11,963 nucleotides of DNA from JAZKSG01 sp964384785. Lineage in GTDB: Archaea > Thermoplasmatota > E2 > DHVEG-1. Location of the stretch: NCBI GenBank assembly GCA_964384785.1, contig CAYLLH010000104.1, positions 1-11,963 on the forward strand, given 5' to 3'. This document shows, one piece after another, positions 1-7,027 of the stretch (position 1 is its first letter; every line of letters begins with the position of its first letter). The notes beneath the pieces are model-generated. The model made no database searches and was not told the origin of the DNA. It saw nothing but the letters and a program-made list of their open reading frames with translations. A program made the translations under genes and the position numbers.

Positions 1-2355
1 ATACGTCTGCAGAATTCTACAAACGAAATAATAAAAGATAATACCGTAAAAGAAAATTCAAGATATGGCGTATATGTTAACTATTATGCAACAGGAAACA
101 GGATTTATAATAACTATTTTGAAGATAATAAGTACAACGCTAAAGATATAAGCAGTCGAACAAACTATTGGTATACAAGTAAAACTTCGGGTTCCAATAT
201 TATAAAAGGTCCATATCTTGGAGGAAACTACTGGAGCGATTATACTGGTACCGATACTAACGGAGATGGAATCGGAGATTCATCATATAGCAGCATAATT
301 GGTAATGATATAACAGATGCTTTTCCACTTGTTTACAGACTTCCAATAGCAGATGCAGGAGAAAGTTATTCTGCTTCTGTTGGAGAAACAATAATTTTTG
401 ATGCATCAGATAGTTATAGCCCAGATGGAACTATTACATCTTATTCATGGGATTTTGGTGATGATACAACAGGTTCTGGTGAAACAACTACGCACTCCTA
501 TCAGACACCTGGTAAATACACAGTTACCCTAACTGTTTTAAATAGTAACGGAGGAACTGATACTGACACAATTTCAGTAACTATAACTAAAGATAATTCA
601 CCACCGGTTATTAACGTACTTCAACATGGTTTTTCAAATACTCATTCCAATGTTTATATTTTTAAAGCAAATGTTACAGATAACGTCAGAGTAAAGAATG
701 TAACAATTGAATACTGGTATCCAGGTAGCGGTATAAGAAACGTTGAAATGGAAGAAATTCAGACAAATATTTATCGTAAAATGATTACAACCGATCAAGT
801 TTATGATAAAGTATATTGTGTTATTTATGCAAATGATACCTCTGAAAACCTAGTTAATACAAAAAAACCTTTTGTTGATTTAGGTGGACCATATGAGAAT
901 TGTACAGTTTTAGAAAACATCACATTTAATGCTTCAGCTTCTTTTGATCTTGATGGAAATATAACTGAATACAAATGGGATTTCGGAGACGGAGCTACAT
1001 CAAAAGGAGTAATAGCATATCATAAGTTCAATGCAGATGGAGTGTATGATGTAGTTTTAACAGTAAAAGATAACGACGGCAACATCAACTCTAAAAAAAC
1101 AACATTAAGGATTTACCCTCAAATAAATATAACAGTTACAAACAAAACCAGAAGTAATCTTGAAATAGAATATAACATAAATTTAAACGAAAAATTCTCA
1201 GCATATGATACCAACGGAGATGGAAAAGTTGATGCTTTTGTTGACCCAAATGAAATACTTAATGTTTTACATTCAGGAGCATTAACAATAGAGGGAGATG
1301 AATGTTTTTTATTATCCGTAAATAACGATATCTCAAAAGTTTTTTTATGGAATACTGCTGAAAATAAAGCAATAAATGTAACTTATCAACAAGGAATAAT
1401 TTCTGATTCACAGGGAACTATTGATAAAACAACCGGAGACAGGATAGTTATAGTTAAAGTCGATAAAGCAATTTGGACATATTTTGAAGTACAGGATTAC
1501 TACCCTAACACTGTGTTAAAAGGCATTAAAAGATCTGATGACTCAGATATCCCGGCAGGTAACTATTGGAGGAAAAACAACAAAATATATGTTTTAGATG
1601 ACCCTGATACAGTTTATAAAATTGTTTACAATACCGAAGAAAACGAAGGATCATCTGGTTTAACATTAAAAGACCCTGTTTTTTACCCAACAGATAGAAT
1701 ACTAAACAAGCAAAACAGATCAATTATTATAACTTATAATGTGGCTGTAGATATCGAAACAGCTGTTTTAAGGCATTTAGAATCATCATGGGTACAAAAC
1801 ATAACAGATCAATTAGTAACATCTGATTATAAAACCTATACATATACACCACCAAATGATTTAACAGATGGGATGTACCAGATAAATATTGCAGTAAAAA
1901 AAGGAAACCAATCTAAAGAAAACTCAGCTGTTTTTGATTTCTATAGTTACACAATAACTGAAGACAAAGGCGAAATACCCTTATTTATGATAATAATTTT
2001 AATTGGTTTTACAATAGGAATGACCGGTTTAGCAATATTTATTATAAAAAAGAAAAACATTAATTTTGAAAGCTTTATATATTTTAAAAACAAAAAAATA
2101 ATACCTTTTTTTAAACCAGTTGTTTTCGGACCATTACAGATCGATGTAGATAACGAAAAGGTTAGTAGAGCCGAATTCTATGTAAACGGAGCATTAAAAG
2201 AAACATTAACTGAGAAACCATTCAAATGGACATGGAATGAAACAACTTTTATGAAACATAACATAGAAACAAAAATTTATAATGAAAATGGAGAAAGTCA
2301 TTCAACAGGAGACATGACCTTTTTTGTTTTCAATCCACCAAGATTATTTAAATAA
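1..2355 (+). CDS. NosD-like beta-helix / PKD-domain membrane-anchored surface protein, 5' end missing
   Basis: Frame 1 is open from the first base to the TAA at 2353-2355, so this is the C-terminal 784 residues of a longer protein; the Met at base 748 is internal. Domains in order, numbered from base 1: the end of a right-handed beta-helix of NosD/CASH type (about 1-112), closing with the typical GGNYWSDYTGTDTNGDGIGD; a PKD domain (about 115-195, with SYSWDFGDD); an Ig-like segment (about 200-285); a second PKD domain (about 290-370, with YKWDFGDG); a Ca-binding-like loop DTNGDGKVD near 404-412; another Ig-like region (about 555-650); one membrane helix (about 659-682) followed by KKKN; and an 85-residue Ig-like C-terminal domain containing AEFYVNGALKETL. 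Many N-x-S/T sequons fit an N-glycosylated exterior. It is probably an adhesion or cell-surface protein; NosD-type copper-enzyme maturation is unlikely because no nos genes are near. Ligand or substrate unknown. Confidence 0.85.
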   Translation: MRLQNSTNEIIKDNTVKENSRYGVYVNYYATGNRIYNNYFEDNKYNAKDISSRTNYWYTSKTSGSNIIKGPYLGGNYWSDYTGTDTNGDGIGDSSYSSIIGNDITDAFPLVYRLPIADAGESYSASVGETIIFDASDSYSPDGTITSYSWDFGDDTTGSGETTTHSYQTPGKYTVTLTVLNSNGGTDTDTISVTITKDNSPPVINVLQHGFSNTHSNVYIFKANVTDNVRVKNVTIEYWYPGSGIRNVEMEEIQTNIYRKMITTDQVYDKVYCVIYANDTSENLVNTKKPFVDLGGPYENCTVLENITFNASASFDLDGNITEYKWDFGDGATSKGVIAYHKFNADGVYDVVLTVKDNDGNINSKKTTLRIYPQINITVTNKTRSNLEIEYNINLNEKFSAYDTNGDGKVDAFVDPNEILNVLHSGALTIEGDECFLLSVNNDISKVFLWNTAENKAINVTYQQGIISDSQGTIDKTTGDRIVIVKVDKAIWTYFEVQDYYPNTVLKGIKRSDDSDIPAGNYWRKNNKIYVLDDPDTVYKIVYNTEENEGSSGLTLKDPVFYPTDRILNKQNRSIIITYNVAVDIETAVLRHLESSWVQNITDQLVTSDYKTYTYTPPNDLTDGMYQINIAVKKGNQSKENSAVFDFYSYTITEDKGEIPLFMIIILIGFTIGMTGLAIFIIKKKNINFESFIYFKNKKIIPFFKPVVFGPLQIDVDNEKVSRAEFYVNGALKETLTEKPFKWTWNETTFMKHNIETKIYNENGESHSTGDMTFFVFNPPRLFK

Positions 2356-2378
2356 ATAAAAATTTTTTTAGTCGACAG

Positions 2379-2390
2379 TTTTATTATAAA
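2379..2390 (+). promoter_or_regulatory. possible TATA box of the MBL/UPF0248/UPF0282 operon
   Basis: The AT-rich element TTTATTATAAA ends about 37 bases before the ATG at 2427. Initiation about 25 bases downstream of its centre would give a leader of roughly 15 bases, normal for archaea. A T-run at 2363-2369, just after the previous stop codon, could end the upstream transcript. AT-rich background makes chance matches common. Confidence 0.3.
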
Positions 2391-2426
2391 CCCTGTTATT
2401 CAGATTTTTTTTGTGGAACAAAAATT

Positions 2427-3077
2427 ATGAAAATTGATTGCATAGTTGGACAAGGTTATGATTCAAATATCTATATTATAACAGGTAAAAAAAACACTAT
2501 TATAGATTGTGGAACCGGACAAAACCATGAAAAAGTAAAAAAAGAAATTCAAAAAATCATAAACCCTTCAGAGATTACACAGATAATTTTAACTCATGAA
2601 CATTACGACCATGTTGGAGGAGTAGAAAAAATTAAAAGAATAACAGGAAACAATGCTAAAATAATTGCTCATCCTAAAGCAGCAGAAAAAATTGAAAAAG
2701 GAGAAAGTATTTTTGCTAGTTTGATAGGCGGGGAGATGCCGAAAGTATCTGTTGATTTAAATATAAATGATAACGATACTATAGAAATCGGAGATTATGA
2801 TTTTAAAATATATCATACACCGGGTCACACTCAAGGATCAATATGTCTTTATAACAAAAAAGAAAAAATTCTTTTTACAGGTGACACCGTTTTTGCTTAT
2901 GGTTCATTTGGAAGAACAGATCTACCAGGTGGAAGCATCAAAGATTTAAAGGAATCAATCGAAAGACTTTCAGATCTTGAGGTTTATGATATTTATCCAG
3001 GTCATGAAAACTTTATTCAAAAAGATGGAAAAAGACATTTAAAACTTAGTTTAGAAAACATCAAAAATATGTGTTAG
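2427..3077 (+). CDS. metallo-beta-lactamase superfamily hydrolase (glyoxalase II-like)
   Basis: A 216-residue MBL-fold protein with a full set of metal ligands: THEHYDHVGG (His57, His59, Asp61, His62), PGHTQGS (His134), FTGDTVF (Asp153) and YPGHE (His193). This is the arrangement of the glyoxalase II / YcbL-like branch, which binds two metal ions and hydrolyses thioesters or related substrates. The length is normal for short single-domain members; the C-terminal substrate-binding helical domain of true glyoxalase II is short or absent, so S-lactoylglutathione should not be assumed. There is no signal peptide, so it is cytoplasmic. A weak GTGGA at 2413-2417 precedes the ATG. The next gene begins about 14 bases after the stop, implying co-transcription with the UPF0248 and UPF0282 genes. 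Family call firm; substrate unknown. Confidence 0.9.
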   Translation: MKIDCIVGQGYDSNIYIITGKKNTIIDCGTGQNHEKVKKEIQKIINPSEITQIILTHEHYDHVGGVEKIKRITGNNAKIIAHPKAAEKIEKGESIFASLIGGEMPKVSVDLNINDNDTIEIGDYDFKIYHTPGHTQGSICLYNKKEKILFTGDTVFAYGSFGRTDLPGGSIKDLKESIERLSDLEVYDIYPGHENFIQKDGKRHLKLSLENIKNMC

Positions 3078-3091
3078 AAAGTTTTGTTTAT

Positions 3092-3325
3092 ATGGTTAAT
3101 CCAAGAGATGTTTTAAATGAGTTAAAATGGCATCATAGAAAAGATCTTGATGAATCTGAGATATGGTATATTCATCGCGGCGCACCGGAGGATACTAAAA
3201 TTATAAATGGTGACGAGATTAAAAAAATTGGTAGATCTTTCATGTACACAGAATATGGAATGATCCCCTTTCATAGGATTTTAAAAATAGTGCATAGGGG
3301 AAAAATTGTTTTTGAAAGAAAATAG
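3092..3325 (+). CDS. UPF0248 / DUF504 (MJ1316-domain) protein
   Basis: A small basic protein of 77 residues beginning MVNPRDVLNELKWH, with the family signatures IHRGAPEDTKIING and IPFHRILKIVHRG. These match the archaeal UPF0248/DUF504 family, also called the MJ1316 domain. Comparative-genomics work has predicted that this domain recognises RNA with cyclic phosphate or otherwise processed ends; I know of no direct biochemical proof. I chose the ATG at 3092 because the family normally starts a few residues before the RDVLN motif. A GTG at 3071 in the same frame would add seven residues and overlap the preceding stop codon. It sits between two MBL-fold genes, three bases before the possible ATG at 3329 of the UPF0282 gene, so co-expression is likely. 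Confidence 0.85.
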   Translation: MVNPRDVLNELKWHHRKDLDESEIWYIHRGAPEDTKIINGDEIKKIGRSFMYTEYGMIPFHRILKIVHRGKIVFERK

Positions 3326-3343
3326 AGGATGTTTGAAGAATAT

Positions 3344-4189
3344 ATGAAAATTGAACCGATAGCATCTGATTCACTTGGTGTTAGATCGATGGCTACTTAT
3401 GTTGAAACAAAAGATTGCAAAATTTTTATTGATCCCTCTGCAGCATTAGGACCAAAAAGATATCGGCTACCACCCTCTAAAAGAGAGATTGATGCTTTAA
3501 ATTTTTTTAAAGAAAAAATTTCAAAAAAAGCTTTAGATTGTGATATTTTAACGATTTCTCATTATCATTATGATCATTTTGATCCTGACACAAATTTTTA
3601 CAAGGGGAAAAAAGTTTTTGCAAAAGATATCAATAAAAACATTAATAAATCTCAAAAAAAACGTGGTTCTGATTTTAACAAAATTTTTAGTAAAAAATGT
3701 GATCTAATTTATGCTGATGGAAAAGATTATTCTTTTGGTGAAACAAATATTAGTTTTTCCCCACCTTTTTTTCACGGACCTGAAAATGTAAGACTAGGTT
3801 ATGTTATAATGATTACTGTTGATGATGGGAAAAAAAGATTTATGCATGCTTCAGATGTCCAGGGTCCTGTTGTAGAAAAAACTGCGGATTATATTATAAA
3901 AAAGAATCCTGATGTTTTGATAATGGATGGTCCTCCAACATATTTTCTGGGATGGCGTTTCAGTAATCAGAATCTTTCAGATGCAGTGAATAATTTTAAC
4001 AGGATTATAAATGAAACAAATTGTGATGTAATATTGGATCATCATCTTTTAAGAGATTTAAAATACAAGAAAAGGTTTTCAGACCCTTATAATAGGTTTG
4101 GGAAAAAAATTAAAACTTTCGCAGAATATTTAGGTGAGAAAAACAATACGTTAGAGGCTCATCGGAAAGAACTTTATGAGGAGCATTAG
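3344..4189 (+). CDS. UPF0282 family MBL-fold protein
   Basis: A 281-residue protein opening with MKIEPIASDSLGVRSMATYV, the conserved start of the archaeal UPF0282 family. The MBL metal motif SHYHYDHFDPD supplies His73, His75, Asp77 and His78. Later motifs FFHGPE, FMHASDVQGP and DHHLLRD offer further His/Asp ligands, so the metal site looks complete. The biochemical role of the family is not established; resemblance to other MBL proteins suggests a hydrolase, possibly acting on phosphodiesters. I chose the ATG at 3344 on family similarity. An in-frame ATG at 3329 adds five residues (MFEEY); GAGG at 3325-3328 is too close to serve 3329 and rather far from 3344, so the start is not fully settled. 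The stop lies a few bases before the start of the coiled-coil gene. Confidence 0.88.
   Translation: MKIEPIASDSLGVRSMATYVETKDCKIFIDPSAALGPKRYRLPPSKREIDALNFFKEKISKKALDCDILTISHYHYDHFDPDTNFYKGKKVFAKDINKNINKSQKKRGSDFNKIFSKKCDLIYADGKDYSFGETNISFSPPFFHGPENVRLGYVIMITVDDGKKRFMHASDVQGPVVEKTADYIIKKNPDVLIMDGPPTYFLGWRFSNQNLSDAVNNFNRIINETNCDVILDHHLLRDLKYKKRFSDPYNRFGKKIKTFAEYLGEKNNTLEAHRKELYEEH
4178..4183 (+). promoter_or_regulatory. ribosome-binding site that decides the coiled-coil gene start
   Basis: GAGGAG ends 10 bases before the ATG at 4194 and lies inside the end of the UPF0282 gene. The earlier in-frame ATG at 4176 overlaps this site itself, so it is unlikely to be the start. Confidence 0.5.
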
Positions 4190-4193
4190 AAAA

Positions 4194-4442
4194 ATGAATG
4201 CAATTAAAAAATATAAGAAAAGGATTGAAAGGAGAGAAAAACAGCTAGATAAAGAAAAAGAAAAAATTTCTAAACTTCAAGATAAACTTGATGAAGGAAA
4301 GATTACCCGTGCGAAATTTAATCATCAGAAAAGAAAAATTGATGATAAAATAAGAGGTATTGATTCTAAGATCAGAGTTCTTCGAGGCGGGATTATTAAA
4401 GAGAAGAAACATATCGCGGAAAAAGAAAAAGAGAAAAAATAA
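4194..4442 (+). CDS. small charged coiled-coil protein, unknown function
   Basis: An 82-residue protein, very rich in Lys, Glu, Arg and Asp, with almost no aromatic residues. Residues about 5-50 and 55-82 look like two long helices (ERREKQLDKEKEKISKLQDK and the stretch around GGIIKEKKHIAEKEKEKK) separated by a short loop near GKITRAKFNHQ, which fits a helical-hairpin coiled coil. There is no membrane segment or signal peptide. Its start codon lies five bases after the UPF0282 stop and uses a GAGGAG site inside that gene, so it is the last gene of the cluster. I do not recognise the family and assign no function; it could be a structural or RNA-binding accessory to its neighbours. An alternative start at 4176 would add six residues. 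Confidence 0.65.
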   Translation: MNAIKKYKKRIERREKQLDKEKEKISKLQDKLDEGKITRAKFNHQKRKIDDKIRGIDSKIRVLRGGIIKEKKHIAEKEKEKK

Positions 4443-4450
4443 TTTTTTTT
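4443..4450. terminator. convergent T-rich termination zone
   Basis: Eight T residues on the plus strand follow the stop of the coiled-coil gene. On the minus strand, downstream of the acylphosphatase stop at 4449, the complement of the A-rich 3' end of the coiled-coil gene gives several T-runs (about 4395-4440). Archaeal RNA polymerase ends at such runs without needing a hairpin, so transcripts from both sides probably stop here. Confidence 0.5.
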
Positions 4451-4724
4451 AATTTCTAATTATAAATGTATCATAGTCGTCATTTGGTGTTTTTTCTTCT
4501 ATTTTTACATCTTCGACTTTTGCTAATGGCGGCCCTTGTCTACACCAATTAATCATTTCACTAATGTTTTCTTCGTCTCCTTCAAAGATTGCTTCGACTT
4601 TACCATCTGAGGTGTTTCGTACCCATCCTTTGATTCCTAGCTGTTCTGCTTTTTGTTTGGTATTTGCTCTGAACCATACTCCTTGTACTTTACCAGATAT
4701 CACTACATGTTTATTGGATTTCAT
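4449..4724 (-). CDS. acyP: acylphosphatase
   Basis: A 91-residue protein, the usual acylphosphatase length, that hydrolyses the carboxyl-phosphate bond of acyl phosphates in the cytoplasm. The N-terminal signature SGKVQGVWFRANTKQKAEQL contains the phosphate-binding loop and catalytic Arg19; GIKGWVRNTSDGKVEAIFEG contains the catalytic Asn37. The C-terminal strand DTFIIRN is also typical, where many members end in F-x-I-R/x-Y. It lies 44 bases downstream of asnS on the same strand, so it may be read from the asnS transcript; no clear ribosome-binding site or separate promoter is visible in the gap. There is no functional reason known for the pairing with asnS. Function is assigned with confidence from both catalytic residues. 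Confidence 0.95.
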   Translation of the reverse strand: MKSNKHVVISGKVQGVWFRANTKQKAEQLGIKGWVRNTSDGKVEAIFEGDEENISEMINWCRQGPPLAKVEDVKIEEKTPNDDYDTFIIRN

Positions 4725-4768
4725 TTCTTATCTACGCTTATGGTTTAGTTTTTATTTGTTTTTTAATT

Positions 4769-6079
4769 TTATGGTGTAAAACGTGTCATTGTTCTTGGGA
4801 AAGGTATAGCATCTTTTATGTTGTCTAGTCCACATATCCATGCTACTACTCGCTCTACTCCAACTCCATATCCTGAATGTGGTACTGATCCATAACGTCT
4901 TAGATCAAAATACCATTCATAGTTTTTTATGTCTTCACCTTCTTCTTTAAGTCGTTTTTTCATGTATTCTATGTCTTCGCTTCTTTCGGATCCGCCTATT
5001 ATTTCACCGTATTCTTCTGGGGCTAGCATATCAAAACAAAGAGCTGTTTCAGGATCTTTTGGATCTGGTGGTTTGTAAAACGCCATTGTTTCCAGAGGAT
5101 AGTTGGTTACTACCACAGGGGTGTCAAAGTGTTTCATAAGTAGGTTTTCTTCAATTGTTCGGAGGTCTTTACCCCATTCTATTTCCATGTTTTCTTTTTC
5201 TTTAAGAATTTTTAATGCTTCTTTGTATGTTATTGTTGGAAATGTTTTTTCTGATATTTTTTTGAGTTTGTCAATGTCTTGTCCAAGTTTTTCTAGTTCT
5301 TTTTGGTTTTTTTCAAGGACTTGTTGGAGTATATATCTTATTTCTTCTTTTGCCATCTCTGTTACATCTTGTAATTTCATCCATGCTGCTTCCATTTCTG
5401 CCATCCAGAATTCAGATAGATGTCTGCTGGTTTTTGATTTTTCAGCACGGAAGGTTGGCCCCATGTTGTATACTCTTTCTAGTGAGAATACTGCTGCTTC
5501 AGCATAAAGCTGCCAGCTTTGTGATAGATATGTTTTATCATCATAGTATTTTACTTCAAAAAGAGTGCTTCCTCCCTCACATTGACTTGGTTGGAGAACA
5601 GGTGCATCGAACTCATAAAAATCATTTTTTCTGAAGAATTCATGTATTGCTCCTACTATTGTAGAACGTATTTTAAAAACCGAGTTAAGATGTTGAGATC
5701 GTAACCAGAGGTGTCTTTGATCGAGGAGAAACTCTGTGCTTTGATCTTTAACTATAGGAAAATTTTCAGCAAAATCTAAAACTTTGAAATTTGTTGCTTT
5801 TAATTCATATCCGCCAGGTGCTCTATTGTCTTCTTTTACAATACCTTCGATTTCAACACTTGATTCAATTAAAGCTTTTTCAGCATCTTCAAATTGAGGA
5901 TCAGGCAGATTTCCTTTTTTCACTGTTACTTGAAGAGTATCTGACACATCTCTTAAAACAATGAATACTATATTTCCACTGCTTCGGGTTCTATAAATCC
6001 AACCTCTTAAATCGATTTTTTCTTCAGTTATGTTTCCTTTAAGGATTTCTTCGATTTTAGTAAAATTTTTTTCCGACAT
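4769..6079 (-). CDS. asnS: asparaginyl-tRNA synthetase
   Basis: A 436-residue class IIb synthetase that charges tRNA-Asn with asparagine. An N-terminal OB-fold anticodon-binding domain (about 20-105, with GWIYRTRSSGNIVFIVLRD) is followed by the catalytic core. Motif 2 is FRAEKSKTSRHLSEFW with Arg211, and motif 3 is GYGVGVERVV with Arg410. The signatures QCEGGSTLFEVKYYDDKTYL, SQSWQLYAEAAVFSL and EYGEIIGGSERSEDIEYM belong to the AsnRS branch; AspRS would show an EGGAELF/AQSPQLYKQ type of sequence instead. The length and intact motifs indicate an active enzyme, so this organism probably makes Asn-tRNA directly rather than only through Asp-tRNA amidation. The start at 6079 has GTGAT about eight bases upstream on the minus strand. 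Acylphosphatase follows it. The gene is divergent from the acidic secreted protein. Confidence 0.93.
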   Translation of the reverse strand: MSEKNFTKIEEILKGNITEEKIDLRGWIYRTRSSGNIVFIVLRDVSDTLQVTVKKGNLPDPQFEDAEKALIESSVEIEGIVKEDNRAPGGYELKATNFKVLDFAENFPIVKDQSTEFLLDQRHLWLRSQHLNSVFKIRSTIVGAIHEFFRKNDFYEFDAPVLQPSQCEGGSTLFEVKYYDDKTYLSQSWQLYAEAAVFSLERVYNMGPTFRAEKSKTSRHLSEFWMAEMEAAWMKLQDVTEMAKEEIRYILQQVLEKNQKELEKLGQDIDKLKKISEKTFPTITYKEALKILKEKENMEIEWGKDLRTIEENLLMKHFDTPVVVTNYPLETMAFYKPPDPKDPETALCFDMLAPEEYGEIIGGSERSEDIEYMKKRLKEEGEDIKNYEWYFDLRRYGSVPHSGYGVGVERVVAWICGLDNIKDAIPFPRTMTRFTP

Positions 6080-6086
6080 AGTTTAA

Positions 6087-6127
6087 AATCACTTTTTGCA
6101 AATCTGGGAATAGTTAATAATATTTAT
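6087..6127 (-). promoter_or_regulatory. promoter and ribosome-binding site of asnS
   Basis: Read on the minus strand, a TATA-like ATAAATATTA spans 6127-6118 and AAGTGATT (6093-6087) lies about seven bases before the ATG at 6079. GTGAT complements the 3' end of archaeal 16S rRNA. Predicted initiation is near 6096, giving a short leader. The GTGAT site is convincing; the TATA call is weaker in this AT-rich background. Confidence 0.45.
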
Positions 6128-6221
6128 CAATTATGCTTGTTTTAGATTTTTTAAAAGTTATTTATTTAATTTTACTATTTTTTTCTGTAATTATTCCATT
6201 TTGACATATGAACGCCTAACG

Positions 6222-6260
6222 TTTATATACTAATTTCTATAAAGTATTACTTGGTGGTGG
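6222..6260 (+). promoter_or_regulatory. promoter and ribosome-binding site of the acidic secreted protein gene
   Basis: TTTATATA at 6222-6229 is a strong archaeal TATA box, preceded by the more GC-rich ACGCCTAACG. Initiation is expected near 6250. GGTGGTGG at 6253-6260 is a good ribosome-binding site, eight bases before the ATG at 6269. The rest of the 6080-6268 gap is AT-rich and holds the divergent asnS promoter; no other gene is visible in it. Confidence 0.65.
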
Positions 6261-6268
6261 AATAGTCC

Positions 6269-6904
6269 ATGATTGAGAGAATATTTCTTGGGTTTATGAT
6301 TTTCTTTATGCTGATTTTCCCAGTATTTTTATTCCCAGTACAGCCCAATGCTGATTTAGATAATACTGAATCTTGGGTTTTAATTAATGATGGAAAATCA
6401 GAAGAAAAAAAGGTTTATGATTTTGATGATAGTACAGCTTTAGCAGATTATGCAGAAAATTCAGCAGATGATGATGTTGAAAATGTTGATTATGAAGAAA
6501 CAGAAGATGAAGACGAAGTCGTAGAAGATGAAGACGAAGAAGAAACCGATGAAGAAGAACAGGAAGACGAAGACGAAGAAGAAACCGATGAAGAAGATGA
6601 AGACGATGATGAAGATGGCGATGATTCAAGTTCATCCTCGAGTAGTTCATCAAGCAGTTCATCAAGCAGTTCATCCGCAGCAGCAGCTTCAGCAGAAGTA
6701 TCATCAACAACATCACAAACATCAGATGTAACAACAACAGAAACAAGTAGTACTGCAACTACCACAGAAACTATGACTTCAGAAACACAAGTAGAAACTT
6801 CAGACATATCCCCTTCAACAAGCACAACAACAACTACACTTGACCAAAGTCTTCAATCAGATATGAACAGCCTATTAAACCAACAAACATATGATTTTTT
6901 ATAA
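6269..6904 (+). CDS. secreted low-complexity acidic and Ser/Thr-rich protein
   Basis: A 211-residue protein with no recognised domain. A hydrophobic N-terminus (about residues 4-24) is a signal peptide or membrane anchor; cleavage after Ala28 (QPNA) is possible. Residues about 70-122 are almost entirely Glu and Asp, including two copies of a 13-residue unit beginning EDEDEEETDEE. A run of 17 Ser follows (about 123-139), then a short Ala stretch and a Thr/Ser-rich segment ending in a Gln/Asn-containing tail (SLLNQQTYDFL). A folded globular domain is unlikely. The Ser/Thr part resembles O-glycosylated stalks of archaeal surface proteins; the acidic part could bind cations. It has its own promoter and a strong ribosome-binding site, so it is real and probably well expressed. 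The reverse-strand open frames across it only mirror its codon bias. Function unknown. Confidence 0.75.
   Translation: MIERIFLGFMIFFMLIFPVFLFPVQPNADLDNTESWVLINDGKSEEKKVYDFDDSTALADYAENSADDDVENVDYEETEDEDEVVEDEDEEETDEEEQEDEDEEETDEEDEDDDEDGDDSSSSSSSSSSSSSSSSSAAAASAEVSSTTSQTSDVTTTETSSTATTTETMTSETQVETSDISPSTSTTTTTLDQSLQSDMNSLLNQQTYDFL
6524..6597 (+). repeat. imperfect 39-base tandem repeat in the acidic region
   Basis: Two 35-base blocks (6524-6558 and 6563-6597) are 39 bases apart and differ at one base. Each encodes EDEDEEETDEE. The period is 13 codons, which keeps the frame and points to expansion by slippage or unequal crossover. Confidence 0.8.
6644..6679 (+). repeat. 12-base tandem repeat encoding serine
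   Basis: Two exact copies of AGTTCATCAAGC (6644-6655, 6656-6667) are followed by a partial third (6668-6679). They encode Ser-Ser-Ser-Ser units within the 17-Ser run, and are a likely site of length variation. Confidence 0.75.
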
Positions 6905-6927
6905 AAAAAATAATCCCCTCCTTTCCC

Positions 6928-6934
6928 TTTTTTT
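6928..6934 (+). terminator. T-run terminator after the acidic protein gene
   Basis: Seven T residues follow a pyrimidine tract (CCCCTCCTTTCCC at 6915-6927) that begins about ten bases after the stop codon. This fits archaeal termination at oligo-T and would separate this gene from the membrane-protein pair. Confidence 0.45.
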
Positions 6935-7027
6935 ATAATAAAACCTTTTAAAAAAATAACAAACTTTTCTTGTCAAAAAATTTAATAATCAAATATTTGT
7001 TTTTTATTTTCAAATTGTGGAGGGGCA

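Noticed and set aside
748..2355. Start of the surface protein at the ATG at 748
   Set aside because: The frame is open back to base 1 and encodes the end of a beta-helix and a full PKD domain upstream of that Met.
5103..5634. Plus-strand open frames opposite asnS
   Set aside because: They lie wholly inside a confidently identified synthetase gene with intact class II motifs and encode no recognisable protein.
4769..6079. Aspartyl-tRNA synthetase
   Set aside because: The EGGSTLF, SQSWQLYAEA and EYGEIIGGSERSED segments match AsnRS; AspRS has different residues at these amino-acid-recognition positions.
6490..6620. Acidic stretch as a sign of a halophilic archaeon
   Set aside because: Other proteins here are Lys-rich and the DNA is AT-rich, unlike the acid-shifted proteomes of haloarchaea.
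6384..6825. Two long minus-strand open frames and a plus-strand alternative frame across the acidic/Ser gene
   Set aside because: They are compositional mirrors of the GAA/GAT and TCA/AGT repeats: one is nearly all Leu/His and another nearly all Ser/Val. None has a promoter or ribosome-binding site, whereas the forward frame has both plus a signal peptide.
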